A stretch of 64,000 bases of DNA from the NCBI RefSeq assembly GCF_026651855.1, contig NZ_CP093280.1, positions 4,070,001 to 4,134,000 of the forward strand, given 5' to 3'. Below are positions 32,918 through 42,507 of the stretch, one piece after another. The stretch comes from Pseudomonas silvicola. GTDB taxonomy: Bacteria; Pseudomonadota; Gammaproteobacteria; Pseudomonadales; Pseudomonadaceae. Made by a program: the position numbers and the translations under genes. The notes under the pieces are model-generated. The model had not been told where the DNA came from, made no database searches, and was given only the letters and a program-made list of their open reading frames with translations. Each line of letters begins with the position of its first letter. Position 1 is the stretch's first letter.

Positions 32918-33084
32918 GGTGGAGTTACTCCGATTTGGCCCAGCCTGACGCCTCTTGCCCTGGCTGACCTTACCCCAGGGCCTGTGCACTGAACAGTAGC
33001 CGTTCGGACCGGTTGCGTTGACAAGGCTGAACCGGTAATGGTTAATCATATTATCGATAATTACAAAAAAGAGGTCCGGTAACC

Positions 33085-33624
33085 ATGAGTCTGCGCCAGC
33101 AATTGCCCACGTTGGCCCTGACGGCCTGCGCCTGCATGACGCAAGCGGCCGCCTACGAACCACCACCGCTCAAGCTTGAGCCACTGGCGCGGTTCAGCGT
33201 CGACCTGGTAGCCCCTATCTGGGAACTGGGGCCAACGAGTGGGCAGGGCAAACGGCGGATCATCCCGATCACCGGAGGGCACTTTGAAGGCCCGCGGCTC
33301 AAAGGCACCATTCTCGACAACGGCGCGGACTGGCAGGTCGTGACCCCGGACGGCGTGGCCATCATCGACACCCGCTACCTGCTGCAGACCGACGACGGCG
33401 CGTTGATCTACCTGCGCACCGAGGGTTACCGGTTCGGCCCCGCCGACGTCATGAAAAAGGTCGCCGCGGGAGAGAACGTCGACCCCAGCCTGTACCAGTT
33501 TCGCATCACCCTGCGGTTCGAGACGTCGGCGCCCAGGTACGCCTGGCTGAATCGCACGGTAGGGGTGGGCAGCGCCATGCGCTTGGGCAATGCGGTGGTG
33601 TACGACGCGTTTGAAGTGAACTAG
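33085..33624 (+). CDS. Exported DUF3237 protein
   Basis: 179 residues. A signal peptide (ending around CMTQAAAYE) is followed by a DUF3237 domain with the blocks RIIPITGGHFEGPRLKGTI and GVAIIDTRYLLQTDDGALIYL. The family forms a small beta-barrel with no defined function. The start has AGGTCCGGTAACC upstream, with a modest ribosome site. It is divergent from the hydrolase. The 184 bp after it, up to the next gene, contain an AT-rich TTAATTTGATTAA element but nothing else clear. Confidence 0.8.
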   Translation: MSLRQQLPTLALTACACMTQAAAYEPPPLKLEPLARFSVDLVAPIWELGPTSGQGKRRIIPITGGHFEGPRLKGTILDNGADWQVVTPDGVAIIDTRYLLQTDDGALIYLRTEGYRFGPADVMKKVAAGENVDPSLYQFRITLRFETSAPRYAWLNRTVGVGSAMRLGNAVVYDAFEVN

Positions 33625-33808
33625 ATGATCTGCAACTGGTTAATTTGATTAATCAGTCTGATGTGGACCTCTACCAGCGGGCTGCACACCGCAAAAATGT
33701 GGCCGAGCTGGATTCCTGGGGTTTTGGGCGAAGATCCGGTCGCGGGGCTGGCTGAAACGTTTCTTCTAGTCTATAAAAATGGGCACAACTCCAAGAAAGG
33801 CTGCTGTC

Positions 33809-35023
33809 ATGACCCCGCTCAAACTTTTTGTTGCCCTCGGCGCACTGTCCACCGCCTCCCACGCCATGGCCTGGGACTACGTTCTGCTCGACACCGACAA
33901 AGCCGCTCAGAACTGGCAGATCACCAGCCAGGTGCTGGGCGTTAAAACCGACAAACCCTTCAGCGTCACCTTGCGCACCTTGCACGGGGGGCGGCAGGAA
34001 GGTGTCAGCATCGTCGATATCGATAACGGTACGATGAAACTCTCCGTCGTGCCGACGCGTGGCATGAATGTCTTGCAGGCCTCGGTGGGTAATGTGCGCA
34101 TGGGCTGGGATTCGCCGGTCAAGGAAGTGGTCAACCCGTCCTTCATCGAGCTTAATGGCCGTGATGGCCTGGGCTGGCTGGAAGGGTTCAACGAGCTGGT
34201 CGCTCGCTGCGGATATGAATGGGTCGGCCACCCCGGCATCGATAACGGCGAACTGCTGACCCTGCACGGTCGCGCCGCCAACCTTCCTGCGAACAAAGTC
34301 ACCCTGCACATCGATGAAAAACCACCGTACGCCATCACCCTGCGTGGCGAACTGAAAGAGCAGGCGTTCAAGAAGGTCGACTTTTCCGTCGCGACCGAAC
34401 TGGTCACCGAACCCGGTAGCGTCGCGTTTGCCCTCAACGACACCCTGACCAACAACGGCGATTATCCGAAGGAATACCAGGCGCTGTATCACAGTAACTT
34501 CAGCACTCCGTTCCTGGAGCAAGGGGCTCGTTTCGCCGCGCCGGTGAAACAGGTGTCGCCGTTCAACGACAAGGCCAAGGGCGATCTGCCCGACTGGCAG
34601 ACCTACCGCGCACCCACCAGGGACTATGACGAAACGGTCTACAACGTTGTGCCGTATGCCGATGCCAAGGGCGATACGCTGACCGTGTTGCACAACAAGG
34701 CAGGCACGCTGGGGGTATCGGTCGGTTTCAACACCCAGACGCTGCCGGTGTTTTCCCTGTGGAAAAACACCGATACCCAGGGCCAGGGCTATGTCACGGG
34801 GCTGGAGCCGGGAACCAGTTTCTCCTACAACCGACGTTACCAGCGGCCACTGAACCTGGTACCGACCATCCAGCCGAAGGAACACAAGCAGTTCCACATC
34901 ACCTACAGCCTGTTGGCGGACAAGATGGCGGTGGACAAGGCCCTGAAACAGGTTGGCGAGATTCAGGGTGGGCGGGAAGCCGAGGTGCGGCAGACCCCGT
35001 TGGTTGATCTGACCAAGGGTTAA
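33809..35023 (+). CDS. Exported DUF4432 (aldose 1-epimerase-like) protein
   Basis: 404 residues from MTPLKLFVALGAL; an ATG ten codons upstream is in frame but lies ahead of the AGAAAGG ribosome site. A signal peptide ends at about SHAMA. The DUF4432 domain shows LSVVPTRGMNVLQA and a galactose-mutarotase-like beta-sandwich pattern (HSNFSTPFLEQGARF). It may bind or epimerise a sugar in the periplasm; no reaction is established for the family. It stands alone and converges on the SRPBCC gene. Confidence 0.8.
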   Translation: MTPLKLFVALGALSTASHAMAWDYVLLDTDKAAQNWQITSQVLGVKTDKPFSVTLRTLHGGRQEGVSIVDIDNGTMKLSVVPTRGMNVLQASVGNVRMGWDSPVKEVVNPSFIELNGRDGLGWLEGFNELVARCGYEWVGHPGIDNGELLTLHGRAANLPANKVTLHIDEKPPYAITLRGELKEQAFKKVDFSVATELVTEPGSVAFALNDTLTNNGDYPKEYQALYHSNFSTPFLEQGARFAAPVKQVSPFNDKAKGDLPDWQTYRAPTRDYDETVYNVVPYADAKGDTLTVLHNKAGTLGVSVGFNTQTLPVFSLWKNTDTQGQGYVTGLEPGTSFSYNRRYQRPLNLVPTIQPKEHKQFHITYSLLADKMAVDKALKQVGEIQGGREAEVRQTPLVDLTKG

Positions 35024-35069
35024 TAACGGCCAGGGCACTGTTGGCCGGTACCCTGGTTCTGCAGGGGCA

Positions 35070-35513
35070 TCAGGTTGATGCCCCCAGGCGTTGAGCCATG
35101 CCGCTCAAGCCAGCCAGAATGAATTCGTCGATAAGCGATTCATACTGGGTGGTCACTTGCTCGTCGGCCGACGTGAAGGAGGCACCCCATTGCAGCGTGC
35201 TCTGTTCGCCATTGGCAGTGGGTTTGACCGAGAGGGTAGCGGCGTAGTCGTCGAGGGGGATGTCGGTGCCCGTCAAGCCATAGGTCATCGTCATCTGGTC
35301 GTTGTCGATGGACAGCAGGCGCTCATGAATCAGGTCGCCGCTGGCCAGGCGCAGGGTGCGGATTGACCCGCCGTCGTCTGACGCCTTGCCGTCCTCGATC
35401 ACGCATGAGGTGATCTGCGGGTGCCAGGTGTCGACCAGGCCGAACTGGCGCAGCAGGTGCCAGACTGACAGCGGGGCGGCGTCGATCAGGACGGTATGAG
35501 TTATCGAGGACAT
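35070..35513 (-). CDS. SRPBCC-fold lipid/ligand-binding family protein
   Basis: 147 residues. The START-like pattern is clear: HTVLIDAAPLSVWHLLRQF at the start, WHPQI, DLIHERLLSIDNDQMTMTYGL in the middle and a long C-terminal helix (ESLIDEFILAGLSGMAQRL). These proteins bind hydrophobic ligands such as polyketides or lipids. No partner gene is evident. A GGGGCAT/ATGCCCC inverted repeat lies at its very end (35064-35084) and might serve as a terminator between the convergent genes. Confidence 0.78.
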   Translation of the reverse strand: MSSITHTVLIDAAPLSVWHLLRQFGLVDTWHPQITSCVIEDGKASDDGGSIRTLRLASGDLIHERLLSIDNDQMTMTYGLTGTDIPLDDYAATLSVKPTANGEQSTLQWGASFTSADEQVTTQYESLIDEFILAGLSGMAQRLGAST

Positions 35514-35613
35514 GGGACGTTTTCCTGGCTGGCTTCATCCTTTCGAGGGAAAGCCGGCCATGGAAGTTCGGTTGGATGCCCGCCGATCTGCTCGTGGGCA
35601 CCCGGGGCAAGGC

Positions 35614-36840
35614 TCAGCAGGGTTGCGGCGCCAGGCTGTTGCTGACACTGCGCCCCAGCACCAGCACGGTGACAAAGCCGCAGCCCACCAGCGCCGTGGC
35701 CAGGCTCAGCAGCACCGAGCTGCCCATCTTGTCGACGATCTGCCCGCCGAAGAACGAGCCCAGCGCAATGATCACCTGGAACAAGGCCACGAACAGTGGC
35801 ATGCCGCGCTCGACGTCCTTGGGGGCCACGACGAACATCCAGATGCTGGCGCAGGCCGGGAACGCACCGAAGGCGAAGCCCCAGAGGGCGATCAGCATGG
35901 CGGCGCCCGTCATGCCTGTGGCGAAGTAGGGGAACAGGGCGGTGCTGGTACCGATCATCAGCGCGACCAGCAGCAGGGTGTGACGCACGCTGCGGTTGGC
36001 GGCGAAGCCGGCGAAGATATTGCCCAGAACCCCAGCCATGCCATACAGCAGCAACAGCGAGCCGATGGCGGGCCCGTCGAAGCCGGCACGTTGTTTGAAG
36101 AAGGGCGCGACATAGGTGTAGGCGGCAAAGTGCGCCAGGCCTATCAGCAGTACGGCGATCAAGCCAACCCGCGCTTGTGGGTTGGTAAACAGGGCCGGCA
36201 GGTCACTGACGCGGATAGCCTTGTCCGGGGTGAGCCGCGGCAGCAGGAAGACCTGCGCCAGCAGCACCGGTACACCCACCAGCGCGGTAACCAGGAACGT
36301 CATGCGCCAGCCCATCAGGCCGCTCAGCCAGGTGCCTACCGGCACGCCCAGCACGGTGGCCAGGGTCACCCCGACCATGATGATCGACGTGGCCTGCGCC
36401 ACGCCCACGCCCCTGGGGGCCAGGCGGCCACTGAGGGCAATGGCGGTTGCCCAGAAACCGCCGATACTGACACCCAGCAGTACGCGGCCGAGCAGTAGCA
36501 GGTTGAAGTCGCTGGCGTAGGCCACCACCGAGTTGGCGATGATCATGATCAGGGTCAGGCCGATCAGCAGGTAGCGGCGGTCCATGGCGCCGACGCCCAC
36601 GGACAGGAGGGGGGCGGCAAGGGCGGCCATGATGCCGGGCAGGGTGACCATCAGGCCGGCGTGGCCTGCGCTGATACCCAGGTCGCTGGCGACATCGTTG
36701 AGCACGCCCACCGGAAGAAATTCGCTGGTCACCAGGGCAAAAGCGCCCACGGCGACCGAGAGAATGGCCAGCCACTGCTGCTTGACGCTTTGTTGACTGT
36801 GTTCGGGACGGCCATGAGGGACTTGGGCGGGGGTTGGCAT
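35614..36840 (-). CDS. MFS transporter, DHA1 drug/sugar-efflux type
   Basis: 408 residues from MPTPAQVPHG; an upstream in-frame start adds 29 residues without membrane character. About 12 helices are predicted, with the DHA1 features FALVTSEFLPVGVL in helix 1 and MDRRYLLIGL after helix 2, as in AraJ/NepI/YdhP efflux proteins. It would export a small metabolite or drug by proton antiport. It is divergent from a LysR regulator, but that regulator may instead control the enzyme and transporter downstream of it. Confidence 0.82.
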   Translation of the reverse strand: MPTPAQVPHGRPEHSQQSVKQQWLAILSVAVGAFALVTSEFLPVGVLNDVASDLGISAGHAGLMVTLPGIMAALAAPLLSVGVGAMDRRYLLIGLTLIMIIANSVVAYASDFNLLLLGRVLLGVSIGGFWATAIALSGRLAPRGVGVAQATSIIMVGVTLATVLGVPVGTWLSGLMGWRMTFLVTALVGVPVLLAQVFLLPRLTPDKAIRVSDLPALFTNPQARVGLIAVLLIGLAHFAAYTYVAPFFKQRAGFDGPAIGSLLLLYGMAGVLGNIFAGFAANRSVRHTLLLVALMIGTSTALFPYFATGMTGAAMLIALWGFAFGAFPACASIWMFVVAPKDVERGMPLFVALFQVIIALGSFFGGQIVDKMGSSVLLSLATALVGCGFVTVLVLGRSVSNSLAPQPC

Positions 36841-37082
36841 GGTGCGGGGTTCCAAGGGGAATGACGCCTGAAGCAGGCGCGAGAAACGGGGGGAATTGGC
36901 CGCGATTATAGAGGTCAGTTCTGACAATCGGACAGGCCGGCCTTTCGATAGTCACCATTAATGTGATCGATAAAACCGCTCGGCAGGGCGTGCTGCCCAC
37001 GTCGTCAACCACGGCCCGGGCGTCTGCTGCCCCCTGGCCGTGGCAGACGAGGTAAAGTGAGCTTTTTATCCGGAAGCCGCGC

Positions 37083-37973
37083 ATGGACTTAAAGCAGTTG
37101 GAGTGTTTCGTTCGAGTGGCGGAGTTCGGCAGTTTCACCCGCGCAGCCGCGGTGCTGAACATGTCCCAGTCCGCGGTGAGCCGCCAGGTTCGTCAGCTGG
37201 AGGTGGAGCTTGCCGAGCACTTGTTGCTGCGCAACGGCCGCAATGTATCGCTGACTGATGCCGGGCAGCGGTTCTTCAACCATGGCAAGGGCATATTGCG
37301 ACAGGTACAGGTGGCTCGCGAAGAATTGCGTGACCAGCGTGGCAGCCTATCCGGCAAGGTAGTGATCGGGCTGCCACCCAGTATCTCTCGTCGCCATACC
37401 GTGAACCTGGTGTCGGCATTCCGCGAACGGTTTCCCCATTGCATCCTGGGGATCAAGGAGGGTTTGAGCCATTCGATGCGCGAATGGCTGCTACTGGGAC
37501 GGCTGGATTTCGCCCTGCTGTTCAACCCCAGCCAGAGCTCGCAGCTCCAGTACGGACACGTGCATGCCGAGCCGCTGATGGTGATCGGTAGCGCCGATTC
37601 GCCGTTGCCCCGCGAAGTGCCCATGAGTGCGCTGCCCGCCTACCCGTTGATTACCCCGAGCGAACCGCATTCCATTCGCCGCCTGATCGAAGCCGAGGCC
37701 GGGCGCCAGTCGCTGGCGCTGGACATTGGCCTGGAGATCGACAGTATCCCTGCTTTGCTGGAGTTGATTCATCGCGGGATGGGCTACGGGGTGTTGTTCC
37801 AGTCCGCGCTGGCGCGGCATGACGATTCACTGGAAGGCTTCAAGGTGGCGCCGATTGTCGAGCCCATGATCCAGACGCACCTGTTCATTGCCACCGCGCA
37901 GCAACGGCCGCTGTCGCGCCTGGCTGAACAGGCCATGGCAATGGTCCGCGAAATCTGCACGCCAGGAGGTTGA
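37083..37973 (+). CDS. LysR-family transcriptional regulator
   Basis: 296 residues. The N-terminal winged helix is typical: MDLKQLECFVRVAEFGSFTRAA, then SQSAVSRQVRQLE. The C-terminal part is the periplasmic-binding-like effector domain. It precedes, on the same strand, a 2-pyrone-4,6-dicarboxylate-hydrolase-like gene and a DctA-like transporter, and is divergent from an MFS exporter. It most likely activates the catabolic pair in response to a carboxylic acid. No operator could be assigned with confidence in the 242 bp divergent gap (36841-37082). Confidence 0.9.
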   Translation: MDLKQLECFVRVAEFGSFTRAAAVLNMSQSAVSRQVRQLEVELAEHLLLRNGRNVSLTDAGQRFFNHGKGILRQVQVAREELRDQRGSLSGKVVIGLPPSISRRHTVNLVSAFRERFPHCILGIKEGLSHSMREWLLLGRLDFALLFNPSQSSQLQYGHVHAEPLMVIGSADSPLPREVPMSALPAYPLITPSEPHSIRRLIEAEAGRQSLALDIGLEIDSIPALLELIHRGMGYGVLFQSALARHDDSLEGFKVAPIVEPMIQTHLFIATAQQRPLSRLAEQAMAMVREICTPGG

Positions 37974-38080
37974 GCATGCAAAACACGCATAGCAGCTAGA
38001 ACAGCCATCCGGTTGTCGCACCCGGCCAACAACGCCACCATTCAGGCTCGCTTCCGCTAACAATGACTTAAGGATCCGAG

Positions 38081-38944
38081 ATGAACAGCTGCCTTGCACC
38101 TGATGCCCACCCAGCCCGCCCGACATGCGTTCTGCCCCACGGCGCGTGGGATGCCCACTGCCATGTGTTCGGCCCCGGCGCGGAATTCCCCTATGCCCCC
38201 GACCGCAGTTATACGCCACCCGATGCACCCTGCGAGCAGTTGCGGGCACTGCACGACTACCTCGGATTGACCCGTGGGGTCATCGTCCAGGCCAGCTGCC
38301 ATGGCAGTGACAACCGCGCCATGCTGGACGCCATCGCGCGCAGTGAGGGGCGGTACCGAGGCGTGGCCATTGTCGATGGCAGTGAATCGGATGCGCAGCT
38401 GGAGGCGCTGGATGCCGGTGGTGTTCGTGGCGTGCGGTTCAACTTCGTCGCGCATTTGGGTGGCGCCCCGGACCTGGAAGTGTTCGACCAGACGGTCGAT
38501 CGCCTGGCGGACCTGGGCTGGCATGTGGTGCTGCACCTCGATGCCCAGGACATCTCCACCTACGCCCAGCGGTTGCAGCGTATGCCGGTGCCTTTCATCA
38601 TCGACCACATGGGCCGCGTCAAAGCCCGGGATGGCTTGGGCCAGCCTGCGTTTCGAGCCTTGCTGGAGCTGATGGAAAACCCCTTGGCCTGGGTCAAGGT
38701 GTGCGGCGCTGAACGGGTTTCTGCCGGGCGCCGGCCTTTTGAAGACGCCGTACCTTTTGCCGAACACCTGATCCAGGCCGCTCCAGATCGCGTGCTGTGG
38801 GGTACCGACTGGCCTCATCCGAATATCAGCCAGGACATGCCCAACGATGGCGCGCTCGTAGACCTGATGGCCACATTCTGCCCAGACCCTGCGCTGCGCC
38901 AGAAGCTGTTGGTCGACAACCCCCTCAAGCTCTACGGTCGTTGA
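38081..38944 (+). CDS. Amidohydrolase-2 family, 2-pyrone-4,6-dicarboxylate-hydrolase-like
   Basis: 287 residues with a TIM-barrel metal-hydrolase pattern: the HxH motif in [10 protein letters not shown] at about residue 25, FIIDHMGR in the middle and the terminal GTDWPHPN. These match the LigI family, which opens the lactone of 2-pyrone-4,6-dicarboxylate in protocatechuate degradation. Other lactones of di- or tricarboxylic acids are possible substrates. A DctA-like dicarboxylate importer follows after 55 bp, fitting the uptake and breakdown of a dicarboxylate. The ribosome site AAGGA precedes the ATG. Confidence 0.83.
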   Translation: MNSCLAPDAHPARPTCVLPHGAWDAHCHVFGPGAEFPYAPDRSYTPPDAPCEQLRALHDYLGLTRGVIVQASCHGSDNRAMLDAIARSEGRYRGVAIVDGSESDAQLEALDAGGVRGVRFNFVAHLGGAPDLEVFDQTVDRLADLGWHVVLHLDAQDISTYAQRLQRMPVPFIIDHMGRVKARDGLGQPAFRALLELMENPLAWVKVCGAERVSAGRRPFEDAVPFAEHLIQAAPDRVLWGTDWPHPNISQDMPNDGALVDLMATFCPDPALRQKLLVDNPLKLYGR

Positions 38945-38999
38945 CCCTGCGCCCATACGTGCCACCCCCAACAATAAGATTGCCAGCGAGCCCGATGCC

Positions 39000-40313
39000 A
39001 TGATTCCCCGCCCTGTAGCCGCACCCGTGAAAGCGCCGCCAGTACCCCAGGCAAATGCCCGGCAGCCGTTCTACCGCGCCCTGTATTTTCAGGTATTGCT
39101 GGGGATAGGTGCGGGCATCGCCGTGGGCCACTTCTGGCCCACCTTTGCCGCTGACCTCAAGCCGCTGGGCGACGGGTTCATTCGGTTGATCAAGATGATC
39201 ATCGGCCCCGTTGTGTTTTGTACCGTGGTCACGGGCATCGCGGGGATGCAGGATTTGAAGAAGGTCGGAAGGGTGGGCGGCAAGGCGCTGCTCTATTTTG
39301 AGGTTATCTCATCGGTGTCACTGGTGATTGGCTTGGTCGGCGGCCACCTGTTGAACCCGGGTGGTGGCTTCAATGTCGACGTGAACACGCTTGATGCCTC
39401 GGCTGTGACGGGCTTTGCGCAAAAGGCTGAGCACTTGCATATGGTCGACTTCCTGTTGGGTATCATTCCCGCGACCTTTGTGCAGGCTTTCGCCGAAGGC
39501 AACGTGCTGTGCATCCTGCTGGTGTCGGTCCTGTTCGGTTGCGCCCTTTCGTCCATGGGCGAGAAGGGCCGGCCGGTCTACGCCATGATCGAAGGCCTGT
39601 CCGGGGTGTTCTTTCGTATTGTCCATATCATCGCCAAGCTGTCTGCCCTGGGGGCGTTCGGCGCAATGGCGTTCACCGTGGGCACCTACGGTGTCGGCTC
39701 GCTGCTGCCGCTGCTCAAGCTGGTGGTGTGCTTCTACGTGCTGTGCGCGCTGTTCGTGATCGTGGTGCTGGGGGCCGTGGCGAAAGCGTGCGGCTTCAAT
39801 ATTCTGCGGTTTCTGGGGTATATCAAGGAAGAGCTGCTGGTGGTGCTGGGCACCAGTTCATCGGAAGTGGTGTTGCCGCAGATCATGGAAAAAATGCAAC
39901 GCCTTGGCTGTTCCAAGCCGGTCGTGGGGTTGGTGGTTCCCACCGGTTACTCGTTCAACCTGGACGGTACCAACATCTACCTGACCATGGCCGTGCTATT
40001 CATTGCCCAGGCGTTGAATATCGATTTGTCCTTGTCCCAGCAACTGACGCTTGTGGTGGTCGCCATGTTGACCTCCAAGGGCGCCAGCGGTGTTTCCGGG
40101 GCGGCGTTCGTGATGCTCACCAGTACCCTGATGGTCGTGCCGCTGGTACCGGTAGCGGGGATGGTGCTGATCCTGGGCATCCACCGCTTCATGGGCACTG
40201 GGCTTGCGATGACCAACCTGGTGGGCAACGGTGTTGCCACGCTGGTGGTATCCGCCTGGGAAAAAGAGCTTGATCGTGACCAGTTGGCCCGGGAACTGGC
40301 CCGTCGCGCCTGA
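39000..40313 (+). CDS. dctA: DctA-type dicarboxylate:cation symporter
   Basis: 437 residues, normal for DctA/glutamate-transporter (DAACS) proteins. Hallmarks: serine-rich hairpin [16 protein letters not shown], the unwound helix motif [23 protein letters not shown] and the second hairpin [17 protein letters not shown]. It imports C4-dicarboxylates or a related acid with cations. It lies in one transcription unit with the lactonase-like gene and downstream of the LysR gene, so its substrate is probably that of the enzyme rather than succinate in general. The symbol marks the family. Confidence 0.88.
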   Translation: MIPRPVAAPVKAPPVPQANARQPFYRALYFQVLLGIGAGIAVGHFWPTFAADLKPLGDGFIRLIKMIIGPVVFCTVVTGIAGMQDLKKVGRVGGKALLYFEVISSVSLVIGLVGGHLLNPGGGFNVDVNTLDASAVTGFAQKAEHLHMVDFLLGIIPATFVQAFAEGNVLCILLVSVLFGCALSSMGEKGRPVYAMIEGLSGVFFRIVHIIAKLSALGAFGAMAFTVGTYGVGSLLPLLKLVVCFYVLCALFVIVVLGAVAKACGFNILRFLGYIKEELLVVLGTSSSEVVLPQIMEKMQRLGCSKPVVGLVVPTGYSFNLDGTNIYLTMAVLFIAQALNIDLSLSQQLTLVVVAMLTSKGASGVSGAAFVMLTSTLMVVPLVPVAGMVLILGIHRFMGTGLAMTNLVGNGVATLVVSAWEKELDRDQLARELARRA

Positions 40314-40377
40314 CCCCCCTGGCTGCTTGTGGCAGTGCGCAAGAGTGCCGTGTTGGCGGATCGACCATTGCCCCTGA

Positions 40378-40971
40378 TCACGGGGGGCAGAGCGATACCA
40401 CCGCCTCGAGCCGTCGCTGTACCATGCGTGTCAACCGCTCACCCGGGTTCGCCAGGCCCTTGTTCTGCGCCACGACCTGAGCGCCCTCCATCAGCAAGGT
40501 CAGTTCCTCGGCGACCTCCTGCGGTTCGTCGAGCCAGATGCGGGTACACAGCTCGGTCAATCGCGCAAACTGCCGTTGCTTGTGCGCTTGAATCAGTGCC
40601 CGTGCCGGGTGCGCGTCGTCTGGCAGCTCGGCCAGGGTATTGGTGAACGGGCAGCCGCGATAGCCCGAGCGCTCCAGGTCCTGGACGATGAACGCGACGA
40701 AGCCCAGCAGTTGCTGGTCGGGGGCGTCGGGGTAGTCCGCGGCCAACCGGTCGAGCACCCCGCTGTAGCTGGCCGTCAGGCCCGCCAGCCAGTCCAGGAT
40801 CAGCACATCCTTGCTCTCGAAATGCCGGTACACGGTCATTTTCGTCGATGCCGCCAGCGCAGCGATCGCGTCCACGCTGACGCGCGAAATCCCTTGTTCC
40901 ATGAAAAGCGCCTGGGCGGCATCAATGATGCGTTCCCGTGGCGGTAGCTGGGGCGTGCGTTGCGGGCGCAT
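40378..40971 (-). CDS. TetR-family transcriptional regulator
   Basis: 197 residues from MRPQRTPQLPPRERI, with AGGAGA just upstream; longer in-frame starts would run through the operators. The helix-turn-helix is complete: RERIIDAAQALFMEQG and VSVDAIAALAASTKMTVYRHFESKD. The C-terminal ligand domain resembles the TetR_C type found with small-molecule repressors. Its start is about 100 bp from that of the divergent amidase, and three palindromic operators sit between the two, pointing to autorepression and control of the amidase. Confidence 0.9.
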   Translation of the reverse strand: MRPQRTPQLPPRERIIDAAQALFMEQGISRVSVDAIAALAASTKMTVYRHFESKDVLILDWLAGLTASYSGVLDRLAADYPDAPDQQLLGFVAFIVQDLERSGYRGCPFTNTLAELPDDAHPARALIQAHKQRQFARLTELCTRIWLDEPQEVAEELTLLMEGAQVVAQNKGLANPGERLTRMVQRRLEAVVSLCPP

Positions 40972-40990
40972 GAAAATCTCCTGCCACTTC

Positions 40991-41046
40991 GATACTTGGT
41001 GGTATCGTATGATACTTGCTGGTATCTTTTGATACCGATCAGTATC
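40991..41046. promoter_or_regulatory. Three phased TetR-type operators, GATAC-N6-GTATC
   Basis: Identical half-sites GATAC and GTATC separated by six bases occur at 40991-41006, 41011-41026 and 41031-41046. The centres are exactly 20 bp apart, close to two helical turns, so three dimers could bind on one face. They lie between the TetR and amidase starts. Confidence 0.8.
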
Positions 41047-41070
41047 GATCATACCCAGTTGGAGACGTTC

Positions 41071-42507
41071 ATGCACCTGTCTGAATATGCGGCCCTGGAT
41101 GCGACGGGCCTGGCGCAGCTCATCCGTGACGGCCAGATCAGTGCGTCACACGTGCGCGCTGTTGCGTTGCAAGCCATCCAGGCCGTCAACCCGCAGCTCA
41201 ACGCCGTGGTGGAGGTCTGGACCGATGAGCCGGGCGTTGTCGAAGGGCCGCTCGGCGCCGTGCCCTTGTTGCTCAAGGACCTGGGCATCACCGCGGCCGG
41301 GCGGCGCAATGAAATGGGCAGTGCGCTGGCACTCGGTTGCACGGCGCAGAGCGATTCGGAGCTGATGCGGCGCTTTCGGCGTGCCGGGTTGTTGGCGCTG
41401 GGCAGAACCGCCACACCGGAGTTTGCCGCCAGCACCACCACTGAAAGCCGCCTGCTGGGCCCCACGTGCAACCCTTGGGATGTAGCGCGCAGCGCTGGCG
41501 GCTCCAGTGGCGGTGCAGCGGCGGCCGTGGCGGCGGGGATGGTGCCGGTGGCTCACGCCACCGATGGCGGTGGTTCCATCCGCGTGCCCGCGTCACTGTG
41601 CGGGCTGTTTGGCTTGAAGCCCAGCCGCGGGCGGGTGCCCATGGGGCCTGAGGTGGATGAGGTGTGGAGTGGCCTGGCGGTTCACGGGGTGCTGACGCGC
41701 TCGGTACGTGACAGCGCTGCGTTGCTGGATGCCATGCACGGCCACGCCGTCGGCGACCCATTTCATGTACAGGCCCCTGAAGCGAGCTTTCTGGCACTTT
41801 ACCAACGTCAGCCGCGGCCATTGCGTATCGGTGTGCAGATGAGCCCACTGAACGGCGAGGCGCTGCACCCTGCCGTGCAGAATGCGTTGCTGCAGACGGT
41901 CGGCCATCTTGAAGCGCTTGGCCACCGGGTCGAGCCGGTGGCGGTCGACATCGGCATCAGTTGGGAAGCTTTCGTGGCGCTCAACGCACGCTTCTGGTCG
42001 TCCAACACCGCAGCCTGGATCGATGCCATCGCCGCCGCGACGGGGCGCAGCATTGATGCCCATACCCTGGAACCGGCGACTCTGGCGTTGTACCGGCAGG
42101 GCAAAGCGCTGTCGGCCACCGAGTTGCTGGGCGCACTGTTCGAGCGCAACATCGTCGCCCGCCACGCCGGTGGCTTGCTTGAGGCTCACGACGTGCTGCT
42201 GTCGCCCACTTTACCGGGGTTGGCGCCGATGCTGGGCACCTACAACGCACAGCAGGAACAACTGGATGGGTGGGGCTGGATGAACCATGTGTTCAACCAG
42301 TCGCCGTTCACGGCCCTGGCCAATGTCGTGGGGGCGCCAGCCATGTCGGTACCGCTTGCCCATGACCCTCTGACGGGCTTGCCCATTGGCATGCAGTTCA
42401 TGGGCAGGTTCGGTGATGAGGGGCTGCTGCTGGGGCTGGCGGGGCAGTTGGAGCGAGAACTGCCCTGGGCCCAACGTCGCCCGGCGGTGTGGGCGGGAAA
42501 TGCTTAA
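41071..42507 (+). CDS. Amidase-signature enzyme
   Basis: 478 residues from the ATG at 41071, with GGAGA upstream. The Ser-Ser-Lys triad is visible: Lys in VPLLLKDLG (about residue 73), the glycine/serine box [19 protein letters not shown], and the catalytic Ser in [21 protein letters not shown]. It hydrolyses an amide of unknown identity; relatives include 6-aminohexanoate-cyclic-dimer hydrolase and acylamidases. It is probably induced when the divergent TetR repressor is released. Its stop overlaps that of the opposing gene by four bases. Confidence 0.88.
   Translation: MHLSEYAALDATGLAQLIRDGQISASHVRAVALQAIQAVNPQLNAVVEVWTDEPGVVEGPLGAVPLLLKDLGITAAGRRNEMGSALALGCTAQSDSELMRRFRRAGLLALGRTATPEFAASTTTESRLLGPTCNPWDVARSAGGSSGGAAAAVAAGMVPVAHATDGGGSIRVPASLCGLFGLKPSRGRVPMGPEVDEVWSGLAVHGVLTRSVRDSAALLDAMHGHAVGDPFHVQAPEASFLALYQRQPRPLRIGVQMSPLNGEALHPAVQNALLQTVGHLEALGHRVEPVAVDIGISWEAFVALNARFWSSNTAAWIDAIAAATGRSIDAHTLEPATLALYRQGKALSATELLGALFERNIVARHAGGLLEAHDVLLSPTLPGLAPMLGTYNAQQEQLDGWGWMNHVFNQSPFTALANVVGAPAMSVPLAHDPLTGLPIGMQFMGRFGDEGLLLGLAGQLERELPWAQRRPAVWAGNA

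Noticed and set aside
32918-33166. N-terminal extension of the alpha/beta hydrolase
   Set aside because: It overlaps the divergent DUF3237 gene and has no domain; the ATG at 32917 starts the conserved fold.
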